DNA of 64,000 bases from a virus: IMG/VR virus record IMGVR_UViG_3300042549_005931, positions 124,001 to 188,000 of that record, one strand, 5' to 3'. The notes beneath the pieces were generated by a model. The model made no database searches, was not told the DNA's origin, and saw only the letters and a list, made by a program, of their open reading frames with translations. The translations under genes and the position numbers were made by a program. Positions 57,581 to 64,000 of this stretch are shown one piece after another; the stretch's first letter is position 1; each line of letters starts with the position of its first letter.

Positions 57581-59365
57581 TTATTTTTTTCTTCCATTAA
57601 ACAACCATGAGTATTCCATATATGCTTCTCTACCAACTTGTTGATTAGTATTACCCCCATACATTGAATTGCTACTATCCATACCCATAGAACCTATTTG
57701 GTCAAATGACCCACCATATGAATAAAAAGATTTTTGTGGCTCATACGTTCTTTCAGACATTGTCCATGATTCAATCATTGCTCTATTAACTGATTCGGTT
57801 TTTTGTAATTGATTGAAACATAAATCACCAGCATATAATGCCATTGACATACTCATAATAGCATCATCGTGAGAACCTTTCATGTGGTCAGGTCTTCCGT
57901 TCATATAAACAAACGTATTAAGTTCATTTAATAGTCTACTTGACCTAACTTGAAAACCTTTTCTTAATTGTTCTTCAAATGCCGCAACAATCTGCGTTCT
58001 TTTATTGTTAAAGTTAAGACCGGGTATTTTTTCCATGGCCTTAGCGTTATATTCCCAAATGTTTTGAGTATTAACACCATCAATATAAATATTTTTATAA
58101 TTTAACTCTTGTAATTTTCTTGATGTTGCAACACCCATACCACCGGTGATATCAATAACGATAAAAGCGTTACCATATATCACACCCCACTTATACGCAA
58201 TTTGTGCCAAATCGTCCGGTGGTATCTTACCAATATATTCAAGTACTTGTTCTCTATCATCAAAATCGACAATACTAATTGCTGAAAAGTCTTCACTATC
58301 ACCTCTACTAACATCGACACCCATAATATAACGGTGACCTTCAATTGGTTCTTTCCACTGCCATAATGTAGCTTGCATGTATTTCTCAATAGGAACACGA
58401 ATCATGTTCTTAGAAATATTCTCTTGAACAAAACCCGGTATAACACCATCACCCGAACCCAAGAAGTCACACTCTAATTCTTGTGAAATTTTACGTCTAT
58501 CGTATTTGAACTTTTTAGACATAGACTCAAACCAAGATGAATATGGTTTATAACCCTGTTCTTCCAATTCTTTATAATTGGACATATCAAACTCATAAAT
58601 AACAACTTCGTTATCATCATATTGTTCTCTGTTTAACATGTAATGACATATATCCTGACATTTAACCCATCGTAAGTCTTTGGTATAACGAGGGTCTTTA
58701 AACCACCTTAAATCTGTTATGTGGAAATCATTAATTCCACGAATAGCTTGGTCGTATACACCATAATAAATTGGGTCGTAACCATTTGGAGTTGAGATTA
58801 GAATAATCTTACCACCCGTAGATAGGGAGGCCATAGATGCAGCCCAAAAATCTTCTCCTGCTTCAATATATGCAGCCTCGTCAAATACAAGTACGGTAGG
58901 TGTAAAACCACGAAGTGCATCCGCAGATGTTGCAACAGCTTTAACTTCGGAACCGTTATTTAATCTAAATCTACTCTCAGAGTTTTTATCGGGTGAAAAT
59001 CCAACATTAATCCATTCGGGCCATTGGTCTAAGAAGTTTCTAATCTTATTAGCCATTTCCACGGCGGTATCTTTCTTATTGGCAATAATCAAAACTCTTT
59101 CAGGATTTTCTGGTTTGGCAAATTGTAATTTCTTTGATAACCAAGCGGCTGTTACGGTTGTTACACCGGCCTGACGATATTTCTTTGTGATGTTTTCGTT
59201 ATAATCTTCGTAATCTTGAATTAATTGTAATTGGTCAGGAAATAGGTTCATTGGAACGAATTTCTTTTGCGTGTTATCGTATGTTTGTAGATACGTTCTT
59301 AACGCATATGGTGTATCTTTAATGATACGGGCATATTCTTTTAGTTGTTCTAATTTACTATTCAT
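57581..59365 (-). CDS. 17: Terminase large subunit
   Basis: A 594-aa ATPase-nuclease that packages DNA (T4 gp17: 610 aa). The start is ATG at 59365; a frame five codons longer would need TTG. The ATPase P-loop is the divergent type KYRQAGVTTVTAAW, with no Lys at the usual Walker A place; Walker B is VLVFDEAAYIEAG, and the coupling motif is ILISTPNGYD. The C-terminal nuclease has IMGVDVSRGDSEDFSAISIV and IVIDITGGMGVATSRKLQEL, with the metal Asp residues, and HDDAIMSMSMA. It is headed by a TATTTATA octamer placed directly after a terminator and followed by the portal gene. Confidence 0.95.
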   Translation of the reverse strand: MNSKLEQLKEYARIIKDTPYALRTYLQTYDNTQKKFVPMNLFPDQLQLIQDYEDYNENITKKYRQAGVTTVTAAWLSKKLQFAKPENPERVLIIANKKDTAVEMANKIRNFLDQWPEWINVGFSPDKNSESRFRLNNGSEVKAVATSADALRGFTPTVLVFDEAAYIEAGEDFWAASMASLSTGGKIILISTPNGYDPIYYGVYDQAIRGINDFHITDLRWFKDPRYTKDLRWVKCQDICHYMLNREQYDDNEVVIYEFDMSNYKELEEQGYKPYSSWFESMSKKFKYDRRKISQELECDFLGSGDGVIPGFVQENISKNMIRVPIEKYMQATLWQWKEPIEGHRYIMGVDVSRGDSEDFSAISIVDFDDREQVLEYIGKIPPDDLAQIAYKWGVIYGNAFIVIDITGGMGVATSRKLQELNYKNIYIDGVNTQNIWEYNAKAMEKIPGLNFNNKRTQIVAAFEEQLRKGFQVRSSRLLNELNTFVYMNGRPDHMKGSHDDAIMSMSMALYAGDLCFNQLQKTESVNRAMIESWTMSERTYEPQKSFYSYGGSFDQIGSMGMDSSNSMYGGNTNQQVGREAYMEYSWLFNGRKK

Positions 59366-59369
59366 ATAG

Positions 59370-59377
59370 TATAAATA
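59370..59377 (-). promoter_or_regulatory. TATTTATA late-promoter candidate (terminase)
   Basis: Minus-strand TTTGTATTTATAC, 4 bases before the ATG, and directly after the U-tract of the preceding terminator. Confidence 0.55.
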
Positions 59378-59378
59378 C

Positions 59379-59405
59379 AAAAAAAGGAGGTTAAACGCCT
59401 CCTTT
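59379..59405 (-). terminator. Terminator after the 512-aa head gene
   Basis: Minus-strand AAAGGAGG-CGTTTAA-CCTCCTTT plus four T: an 8-bp perfect stem with U-tract, 20 bases after the stop. The AGGAGG on plus is part of this stem, not a ribosome binding site. Confidence 0.9.
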
Positions 59406-59425
59406 ATTGTTTGTAGTCATAATGA

Positions 59426-60964
59426 TTACCTAAATTGATTTAAGAAATCTTCGTCAGATTCCTCATCATCTAAGTCGTCTTTTGAAAGTGATATTCCTTT
59501 ATCACCTAAAAAACCATTTAAATCATTTAATAATTGGTCATCATTTGTATTGTTTGACATGGAGTCAAGTTCCGTTTGATATTGTTCCATTGCATCTTCA
59601 TAATCCTCATCACGTAACATTTTAACAATACCTCCATAGATTAATGCGATTAGTCGTTTACCTCTATCCGTTTCACCCATTATTTCTTTCATTAATACCA
59701 AGAATTTTTTTGCCGGTAATGCAAAAATTTCCATCATGATATAGTTTTGAAGATTTTTATTTTGTTCTTCTAAAGTCTCTATTGGGAACGACTCATATAA
59801 TCTACGCCAAATTGCAGGTCCTAAACGTAAATCCCATATTTCATACGACAGCAATTCTTGTTTATCTCTAATTTCGGTATACATACCTTTTGATGGTTGA
59901 CCTTCTAATGCCAAAGTTTTCATCAAACCCTTTAATATTTCATGAATTAATACAGGGAAATTAACACCTTTAACTATGATATTTGTTTTTTCGGGGTCAA
60001 TTCTTGGGTCATTTGGTGTAAAATCATCCTCATCATCCTCAGGTTCATCCATATCACCACCCCCCATCATATCCCCTTCAAACTCATCGTCATCATCATC
60101 GTTCCCTGAAGTTGGTCTAACAACATCAACTCTACCGGCAATTGAACCTGCCTGAGCCATTTCTAAGTTAGCAGCACTAAATTGCCAATAATTTAAATCA
60201 TTAACTGACATCATCACACCATATAAATTGAATAATTGGTCTGAACCTGTAATTTGACGTAATCTTTCACCTAAAAGTTGGTACATCCAATGACCTTTTT
60301 TAGAAGAACCCGCAACTATCGCTTTAATTAAACGAAGCTTTGATTCTTCTAATTCTTGAGATGAATCCACATTTTGAACATCTTGAAATAACTCCATTTC
60401 CATTTCTTGATTTTCAGGTGTAATGTTGGCGATTTCTTCATCTGATAACATTTCCTCATCACTAACATCGGGGCTTTCTTGTTTTGCCGGTGAAATTTGT
60501 CCACCCATTTTAAAACCTTCTGAATTAGGATGACCCATATCTACAATAAATTTTATTTTATTTTCAATATTATCAGGTAATCCCATTTCTTTTTTAACCA
60601 CCTCAATTGCTAAATCAATAAGCTCCTGATGATAATTGCGTTCAAGTCTTTGAATTTCTGTATGTGCATTTATCATCATCATACCTAATGGTCCCATATT
60701 TTGACCAACAATTGGTCCTTGATATTGAGTTATTTGTCTAACTTTATCAACTACCTCCTTATATCTTTCAGAAGCTAAAAGTTCAAGAAAATTTTGGTTA
60801 GCCCTACCTGTTTCTGGTGTTGGAACAATACTAAGCGGTGTATTACCCGCTTCAAGGTCCCTATCAACATCAGGGTTTGGTCTTTCAGGTCCTTCGTAGT
60901 CAATTGCCATCTCTTGTAAATTTTGTTTCACCAAAGATAACAATTCTTTCTTTGTAACTTTCAT
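59426..60964 (-). CDS. Head-associated structural protein
   Basis: A 512-aa protein with the leader VTKKELLSLVKQNLQEMAID, a helix like those of other leader-bearing proteins. The middle has a helical domain (AHTEIQRLERNYHQELIDLA) and KGHWMYQLLGERLRQITGSD, an acidic stretch near residue 280 (DDDDDEFEGDMM), a helical region (LIHEILKGLMKTLALEGQPS, LRLGPAIWRRLYESFPIETL) and an acidic C-terminus. It lies just before the terminase gene. Proteins with such a region occur near portal/terminase genes in related phages, from memory; the function is unknown. A head or core role is inferred. Confidence 0.62.
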   Translation of the reverse strand: MKVTKKELLSLVKQNLQEMAIDYEGPERPNPDVDRDLEAGNTPLSIVPTPETGRANQNFLELLASERYKEVVDKVRQITQYQGPIVGQNMGPLGMMMINAHTEIQRLERNYHQELIDLAIEVVKKEMGLPDNIENKIKFIVDMGHPNSEGFKMGGQISPAKQESPDVSDEEMLSDEEIANITPENQEMEMELFQDVQNVDSSQELEESKLRLIKAIVAGSSKKGHWMYQLLGERLRQITGSDQLFNLYGVMMSVNDLNYWQFSAANLEMAQAGSIAGRVDVVRPTSGNDDDDDEFEGDMMGGGDMDEPEDDEDDFTPNDPRIDPEKTNIIVKGVNFPVLIHEILKGLMKTLALEGQPSKGMYTEIRDKQELLSYEIWDLRLGPAIWRRLYESFPIETLEEQNKNLQNYIMMEIFALPAKKFLVLMKEIMGETDRGKRLIALIYGGIVKMLRDEDYEDAMEQYQTELDSMSNNTNDDQLLNDLNGFLGDKGISLSKDDLDDEESDEDFLNQFR

Positions 60965-60967
60965 TTT

Positions 60968-61990
60968 TTATTTTTTATTTTTTACTAATTTATCTTCTTT
61001 TAATGCATCGGGTCTTGGATTAGGTCCAGGTCCCGGTTGGAATGGAGTACGTCTTTTTGGTTTTTGACCTGGTTTTACTTTTGGTGGTGCCTTAACAGGT
61101 GCAGGTTGTTGTTCTGCAACTTCCAACGCAACCGGATAGTCTTTTTTCTTTTCCTCTTTTTTCTTTGGATTTGTTTTAGGTTCCTCAGGTTCATTGAATC
61201 TTCTCATTGGGTCATTTTTATATGGTCCTCTAAATGGGTCGATTGGGTCGTTGTCTCTTTTTCTCTGTGGTAATTTAAATTCATCTAATTCCATTACAGC
61301 ATCAGGTCTTGGATTAGGTCCAGGTCCCGGTTGGAATGGAGTACGTCTTTTTGGTGTTGTACCCGGCTTAGTCTTTGGTGGCGCGATTACGGGTGCGGGA
61401 TTGTTACCAGTTATTGATTTAGATGAAAACCATTCAGGAATACCATTGTGACCCTTTGTTACATTTGGTCCAAATTCGTGAATTTCTGATTCATTTAATT
61501 TCATTGAGATTAATTCCATGATTTCGTTTTTAGATGTGAAACTGTGATAATTTGTTTCAGCTAAGTTACCAACCCACTCATTAATTTCCAACTGTGATTC
61601 TTTTAAACATTTATCTTTCAAAGAATTTAATGTACAATCGTGTTTCTTCATGTATTTGAAGATATCCAATTTCATTTCTTTTCTTGACGGTTCTTCACCA
61701 CCTTTAATATGATTCCAAATTTTAGAAATTTCATCAGACTTCAATGTATCAACATCATTTAATCCACCTTCTTCTTTTTCTCGTAATTCAACATTCATAC
61801 CAGAATCGGTAACTTTTTTAATGTCACTTGGATTACTACCCTTTCTCATTATCACAGCACCTCTACCGGTTGATTGTTCACCTAACATTCTTGATGATAA
61901 ATCATTAAGTTGTTTATCGGTGAAGTTAACTAAAGTTTTCTCTGAGAATCCTTCGTTTATCATTTTCTGAATTATTTCGTTTCTTTTCAT
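60968..61990 (-). CDS. Pro-rich head-associated protein with duplicated module
   Basis: A 340-aa protein. The N-terminus KRNEIIQKMINEGFSEKTLV is helical and leader-like; SQLEINEWVGNLAETNYHSF follows near residues 132-151. Two copies of a Pro-rich module, PAPVxAPPKxKPGxxPKRRT then PFQPGPGPNPRPDA, lie about 100 residues apart (near 198 and 297), separated by a charged linker. Its ATG overlaps the upstream gene's stop by one base (TAATG), so translation is coupled. It is probably an internal or core head protein; no enzyme motif is present. Confidence 0.62.
   Translation of the reverse strand: MKRNEIIQKMINEGFSEKTLVNFTDKQLNDLSSRMLGEQSTGRGAVIMRKGSNPSDIKKVTDSGMNVELREKEEGGLNDVDTLKSDEISKIWNHIKGGEEPSRKEMKLDIFKYMKKHDCTLNSLKDKCLKESQLEINEWVGNLAETNYHSFTSKNEIMELISMKLNESEIHEFGPNVTKGHNGIPEWFSSKSITGNNPAPVIAPPKTKPGTTPKRRTPFQPGPGPNPRPDAVMELDEFKLPQRKRDNDPIDPFRGPYKNDPMRRFNEPEEPKTNPKKKEEKKKDYPVALEVAEQQPAPVKAPPKVKPGQKPKRRTPFQPGPGPNPRPDALKEDKLVKNKK
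61005..61355. repeat. 57-bp near-identical direct repeat
   Basis: 61005-61061 and 61299-61355 differ at one of 57 positions and encode the two Pro-rich modules of the 340-aa protein. The spacing is 294 bp, a multiple of three, so deletion or duplication by recombination keeps the frame. Confidence 0.85.
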
Positions 61991-62388
61991 TAGTCTTTGA
62001 ATTTTATTTCTTCATTTATTAGAAGATAACTTCTAAATTTTAATTTCTTTGTAACACTATCAATTGATTCACCGAATTTAAATGTTAATCTTTCTTCATC
62101 CGAGTCAATATCAAATTTTTCCCATGCTAAAGCAACTACACCATCTACAGCGTCAATAACTCCGAAATAATCGGAGTCTTGAACTAATTCTAACTGTAAA
62201 TCTGTGTCTTTTAATAATCCCACGGTATCAACGTATTCAACGTCAGGGGATTTTGATGATACTTCTAAAGAAGCGGGAATTGTAAACCACTCATCCATGT
62301 CAATCTCAGTACTTGTACTAAAAATGAACTCATACTGTTTTTGACCCTTATAATCGGAACCAATTTCGTTGACATAGATGAGGTGCAT
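61990..62388 (-). CDS. Small hypothetical protein
   Basis: A 132-aa beta-rich, acidic protein starting HLIYVNEIGSDYKGQKQYEF, with TIPASLEVSSKSPD and ending in LTFKFGESIDSV and FRSYLLINEEIKFKD. It is coupled to its neighbours (4-base gap upstream, 1-base overlap downstream), so it belongs to the head-gene unit. No family is recognised. Confidence 0.62.
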   Translation of the reverse strand: MHLIYVNEIGSDYKGQKQYEFIFSTSTEIDMDEWFTIPASLEVSSKSPDVEYVDTVGLLKDTDLQLELVQDSDYFGVIDAVDGVVALAWEKFDIDSDEERLTFKFGESIDSVTKKLKFRSYLLINEEIKFKD

Positions 62389-62391
62389 TGT

Positions 62392-63594
62392 TTACTTAAA
62401 ATATTTTGATAATGTTGTGTGAATATTATTGTTAATTTCGTTTTTAATTTCGTCTAAGTCGATTTCAACTTCATCTTCCATAATATCATCATCTTCCATT
62501 ATTTCTTCATCTTCCATTATTTCTTCATCTTCCATAGATTCTTCCCCACTTAAACTTGGTGATACGTAATCTGGTTTGAAATCAAACATACTATCATCAA
62601 TAGCTTCTTCATCTAAGTCAGCGTAATCATTGATGTTAAATTCGTACATTTCTTCTTCATTATCTAATCCTGATAAATCTTCCTCGTTAAAGTCTGTATA
62701 TTCTTCATCAATTGATGAATTAATAAAACTTTCTAAAGCGTCCATTGGATTTGATTCTTCACCTAATTCTTCATCAGCTGCGACAGGCTCTTCTGCAGGT
62801 AATTCCTCACCGCCAAGTTCTTCACCCCCAAAATTATCTTCTCCACCCTCAACTGCTCCTTGTTCTTCATCTCTTTCAAATTTTTCTGCAATGTCTTCGA
62901 TATCTTCATCGTCTAATTTGTCTAAATCAACTGCGGAAATAATCATATTAAGAATGTACTTAATATCATCACTTTCCATTTTATCTTTAATATCTCTTAA
63001 TTCTTGACCTAATCTACCAGCATGTTTTTGAGCTTCTGACATATAATCAGAACGTTTTCCTTCTGAAGGTGCTTCTTCTTCACCACCCATGTCTTCACCA
63101 CCTTCCACAGGAGGTAATTCAGGTAATGGTTCTTCACCTGCAGGAGACTCACCACCCTCTGCCGGTGGCATTGGAGGTAATGCCTCATCCGCAACTGGTT
63201 CTTCAGGCATTGCAGGTACAGGTGCTGGTGCTTCAGCTTGTGCTGGCTTATCAGTTTTTAAAACATATTTTGTAGCTTCGTTAATTAACTCTTCTTGACC
63301 TTTAATTAATTCAAGACGTTTAACCGCTTCAGCATATGATGAAAACTTATTTTTGTTCTTCATGAACATTCCTCCGATATAGTCAAGAGAATTTTCATTC
63401 AATCCTCTCTTTACATAGTATCCGTCTTTTTCTTTAACGACACCATATACACCACCTGTCTTAGATTCTGCTACAACCTCAGCTTTCGATGTATTTTTTT
63501 TATTATCGGTTTTGTAGTATGCCAATTCAAGGATTCTTTTTAATTTGTCATCCCCATTGAGCTTCTCACTACCAAGTGGTTTTAAATCTGCCAT
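62392..63594 (-). CDS. Acidic head-associated structural protein
   Basis: A 400-aa protein. Residues 14-110 hold a well-formed domain (DDKLKRILELAYYKTDNKKN, ESKTGGVYGVVKEKDGYYVK, NSLDYIGGMFMKNKNKFSSY). A Pro/Glu/Gly-rich low-complexity segment follows (about 125-180), then a helical region (SEAQKHAGRLGQELRDIKDK) and a very acidic C-terminal 150 residues with tandem MEDEEI units. Such acidic helical proteins are often scaffold or core parts, digested by gp21. A TATTTATA octamer lies 34 bases before the ATG; this gene heads the 59.4-63.6 kb unit. Confidence 0.65.
   Translation of the reverse strand: MADLKPLGSEKLNGDDKLKRILELAYYKTDNKKNTSKAEVVAESKTGGVYGVVKEKDGYYVKRGLNENSLDYIGGMFMKNKNKFSSYAEAVKRLELIKGQEELINEATKYVLKTDKPAQAEAPAPVPAMPEEPVADEALPPMPPAEGGESPAGEEPLPELPPVEGGEDMGGEEEAPSEGKRSDYMSEAQKHAGRLGQELRDIKDKMESDDIKYILNMIISAVDLDKLDDEDIEDIAEKFERDEEQGAVEGGEDNFGGEELGGEELPAEEPVAADEELGEESNPMDALESFINSSIDEEYTDFNEEDLSGLDNEEEMYEFNINDYADLDEEAIDDSMFDFKPDYVSPSLSGEESMEDEEIMEDEEIMEDDDIMEDEVEIDLDEIKNEINNNIHTTLSKYFK
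62474..62540 (-). repeat. Short tandem 18-bp coding repeat
   Basis: Four 18-base units encode MEDEEI-type hexapeptides (SMEDEE, IMEDEE, IMEDDD, IMEDEV) near the C-terminus of the 400-aa protein. Confidence 0.7.
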
Positions 63595-63628
63595 TTTGTA
63601 TATAAATTAGATTAACTTATTCTTATCC

Positions 63629-63636
63629 TATAAATA
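63629..63636 (-). promoter_or_regulatory. TATTTATA late-promoter candidate (400-aa head gene)
   Basis: Minus-strand GTATTTATAGGATAAG, 34 bases before the ATG at 63594. Confidence 0.5.
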
Positions 63637-63665
63637 CATTGTAATACGGAAAAAAATAAGGTTCT

Positions 63666-64000
63666 TTATTGTGTTATGGATAATTTCTTATCCGCAACTT
63701 CACTTTTTAAATTAATTAATTTTTCTATATAACCGTTTCTACGAAGTAATTTGAAGGTTAAATTCTCATATGAGTACTCGCCACCGTCATCTAAACCACT
63801 TTGTCTAAATCTCTTTATCTTATCTTTTAATTCATCAATTTCTTCACTTACATCTTCACCATCCTTACTTTTTGAAATTAAATTGTCTATTTGGGTACCA
63901 TATTCCTCACCTTTTTCAATAATTTTTCTATCATCAATCTTGGGATTTGATTTTTCAGGTTCTACTAACCATTTATCATGTAGTACAGAATATACTCCGG
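63666..64000 (-). CDS. Hypothetical protein, start beyond the window
   Basis: The last 111 codons of a minus-strand gene whose start lies past 64000. The visible part reads GVYSVLHDKWLVEPEKSNPK at its upper end, is rich in charged helices (EEIDELKDKIKRFRQSGL) and ends YSYENLTFKLLRRNGYIEKL then INLKSEVADKKLSITQ. It has no recognisable catalytic motif. It precedes the 400-aa head gene by about 70 bases, and that gene has its own TATTTATA octamer, so the two may be in separate transcription units. Confidence 0.7.
   Translation of the reverse strand, partial: GVYSVLHDKWLVEPEKSNPKIDDRKIIEKGEEYGTQIDNLISKSKDGEDVSEEIDELKDKIKRFRQSGLDDGGEYSYENLTFKLLRRNGYIEKLINLKSEVADKKLSITQ

Noticed and set aside
59386-59403. 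AGGAGG on plus and CCTCC on minus, resembling a Shine-Dalgarno
   Set aside because: It is one arm of an intrinsic terminator and is not followed by a start codon on plus. No gene in the window has a Shine-Dalgarno at normal spacing.
1-64000. tRNA genes, introns, homing endonucleases, integrase or transposase
   Set aside because: I looked for CCA-adjacent cloverleafs and for GIY-YIG, HNH, LAGLIDADG, integrase and transposase motifs in the translated frames and saw none; a tRNA scan would be needed to exclude a diverged tRNA.

Overview
The window is a 64 kb piece of an AT-rich, tailed, contractile (myovirus) phage genome. It carries a distant T4-type gene set: large terminase (gp17), portal (gp20), prohead protease (gp21), scaffold (gp22), major capsid protein (gp23), sheath (gp18), tube (gp19), neck proteins, UvsX, gp32, RNase H, family-B DNA polymerase (gp43) and a gp55-like late sigma factor. 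Several signs point to a Bacteroidota (Flavobacteria-like) host. Start codons have no Shine-Dalgarno sequence and sit in A/T-rich leaders. Several non-virion genes are preceded by the Bacteroidota promoter box TAnnTTTG, with a TTTG -33 box at the polymerase gene. The phage also encodes a ribosomal protein bS21 that carries the KPSVTKR stretch typical of Bacteroidota bS21. No tRNA, integrase, transposase or CRISPR array was seen.

Layout: 1-3478 (minus) holds recombination/replication genes: a small conserved gene, RNase H, uvsX and gp32. 3574-24760 (minus) is the tail block: small virion proteins, two giant baseplate proteins, a LysM-like baseplate protein, tape measure, a gp26-like chaperone with an apparent frameshifted extension, tube, sheath and two neck proteins. 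A small ribbon-helix-helix gene runs on plus beside the sheath. 24811-27923 (mostly plus) holds an SNF2-type helicase and a gp13-like neck protein. 27920-33211 (minus) holds DNA polymerase and three fibre/lectin-like virion proteins. 33265-50003 (plus) is a mixed block: candidate internal head proteins, three glycosyltransferases, dUTPase, PhoH, a HAD-like protein, the late sigma factor, an OB-fold spike-like protein and basic proteins. 49973-54682 (minus) holds dCMP deaminase, capsid, scaffold and protease. bS21 is on plus at 54788-54976. 54973-64000 (minus) holds a core protein, portal, terminase and head-associated proteins, and runs off the window.

The genes suggest a two-tier programme. 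Polymerase, gp32, dCMP deaminase, bS21 and a 54-aa gene carry the host-like box TATATTTG, and in two cases it lies only 4 nt before the ATG, which implies leaderless mRNAs. About fourteen genes, nearly all virion genes, carry an exact TATTTATA octamer in gene-sense orientation 3-40 nt before the start. This is the reverse complement of the T4 late box and is a candidate target of the gp55-like sigma factor. Strong hairpin terminators separate the units.

The most interesting points are the bS21 gene in a phage whose likely host hides its anti-Shine-Dalgarno with bS21; the TATTTATA late-promoter candidate; a TTT_TTT_CGC shift site that would fuse the gp26-like chaperone to a 49-codon extension; a shared hairpin whose loop carries the stop codons of bS21 and its convergent neighbour; and a group of proteins with similar short terminal helices that may be packaged in the head.
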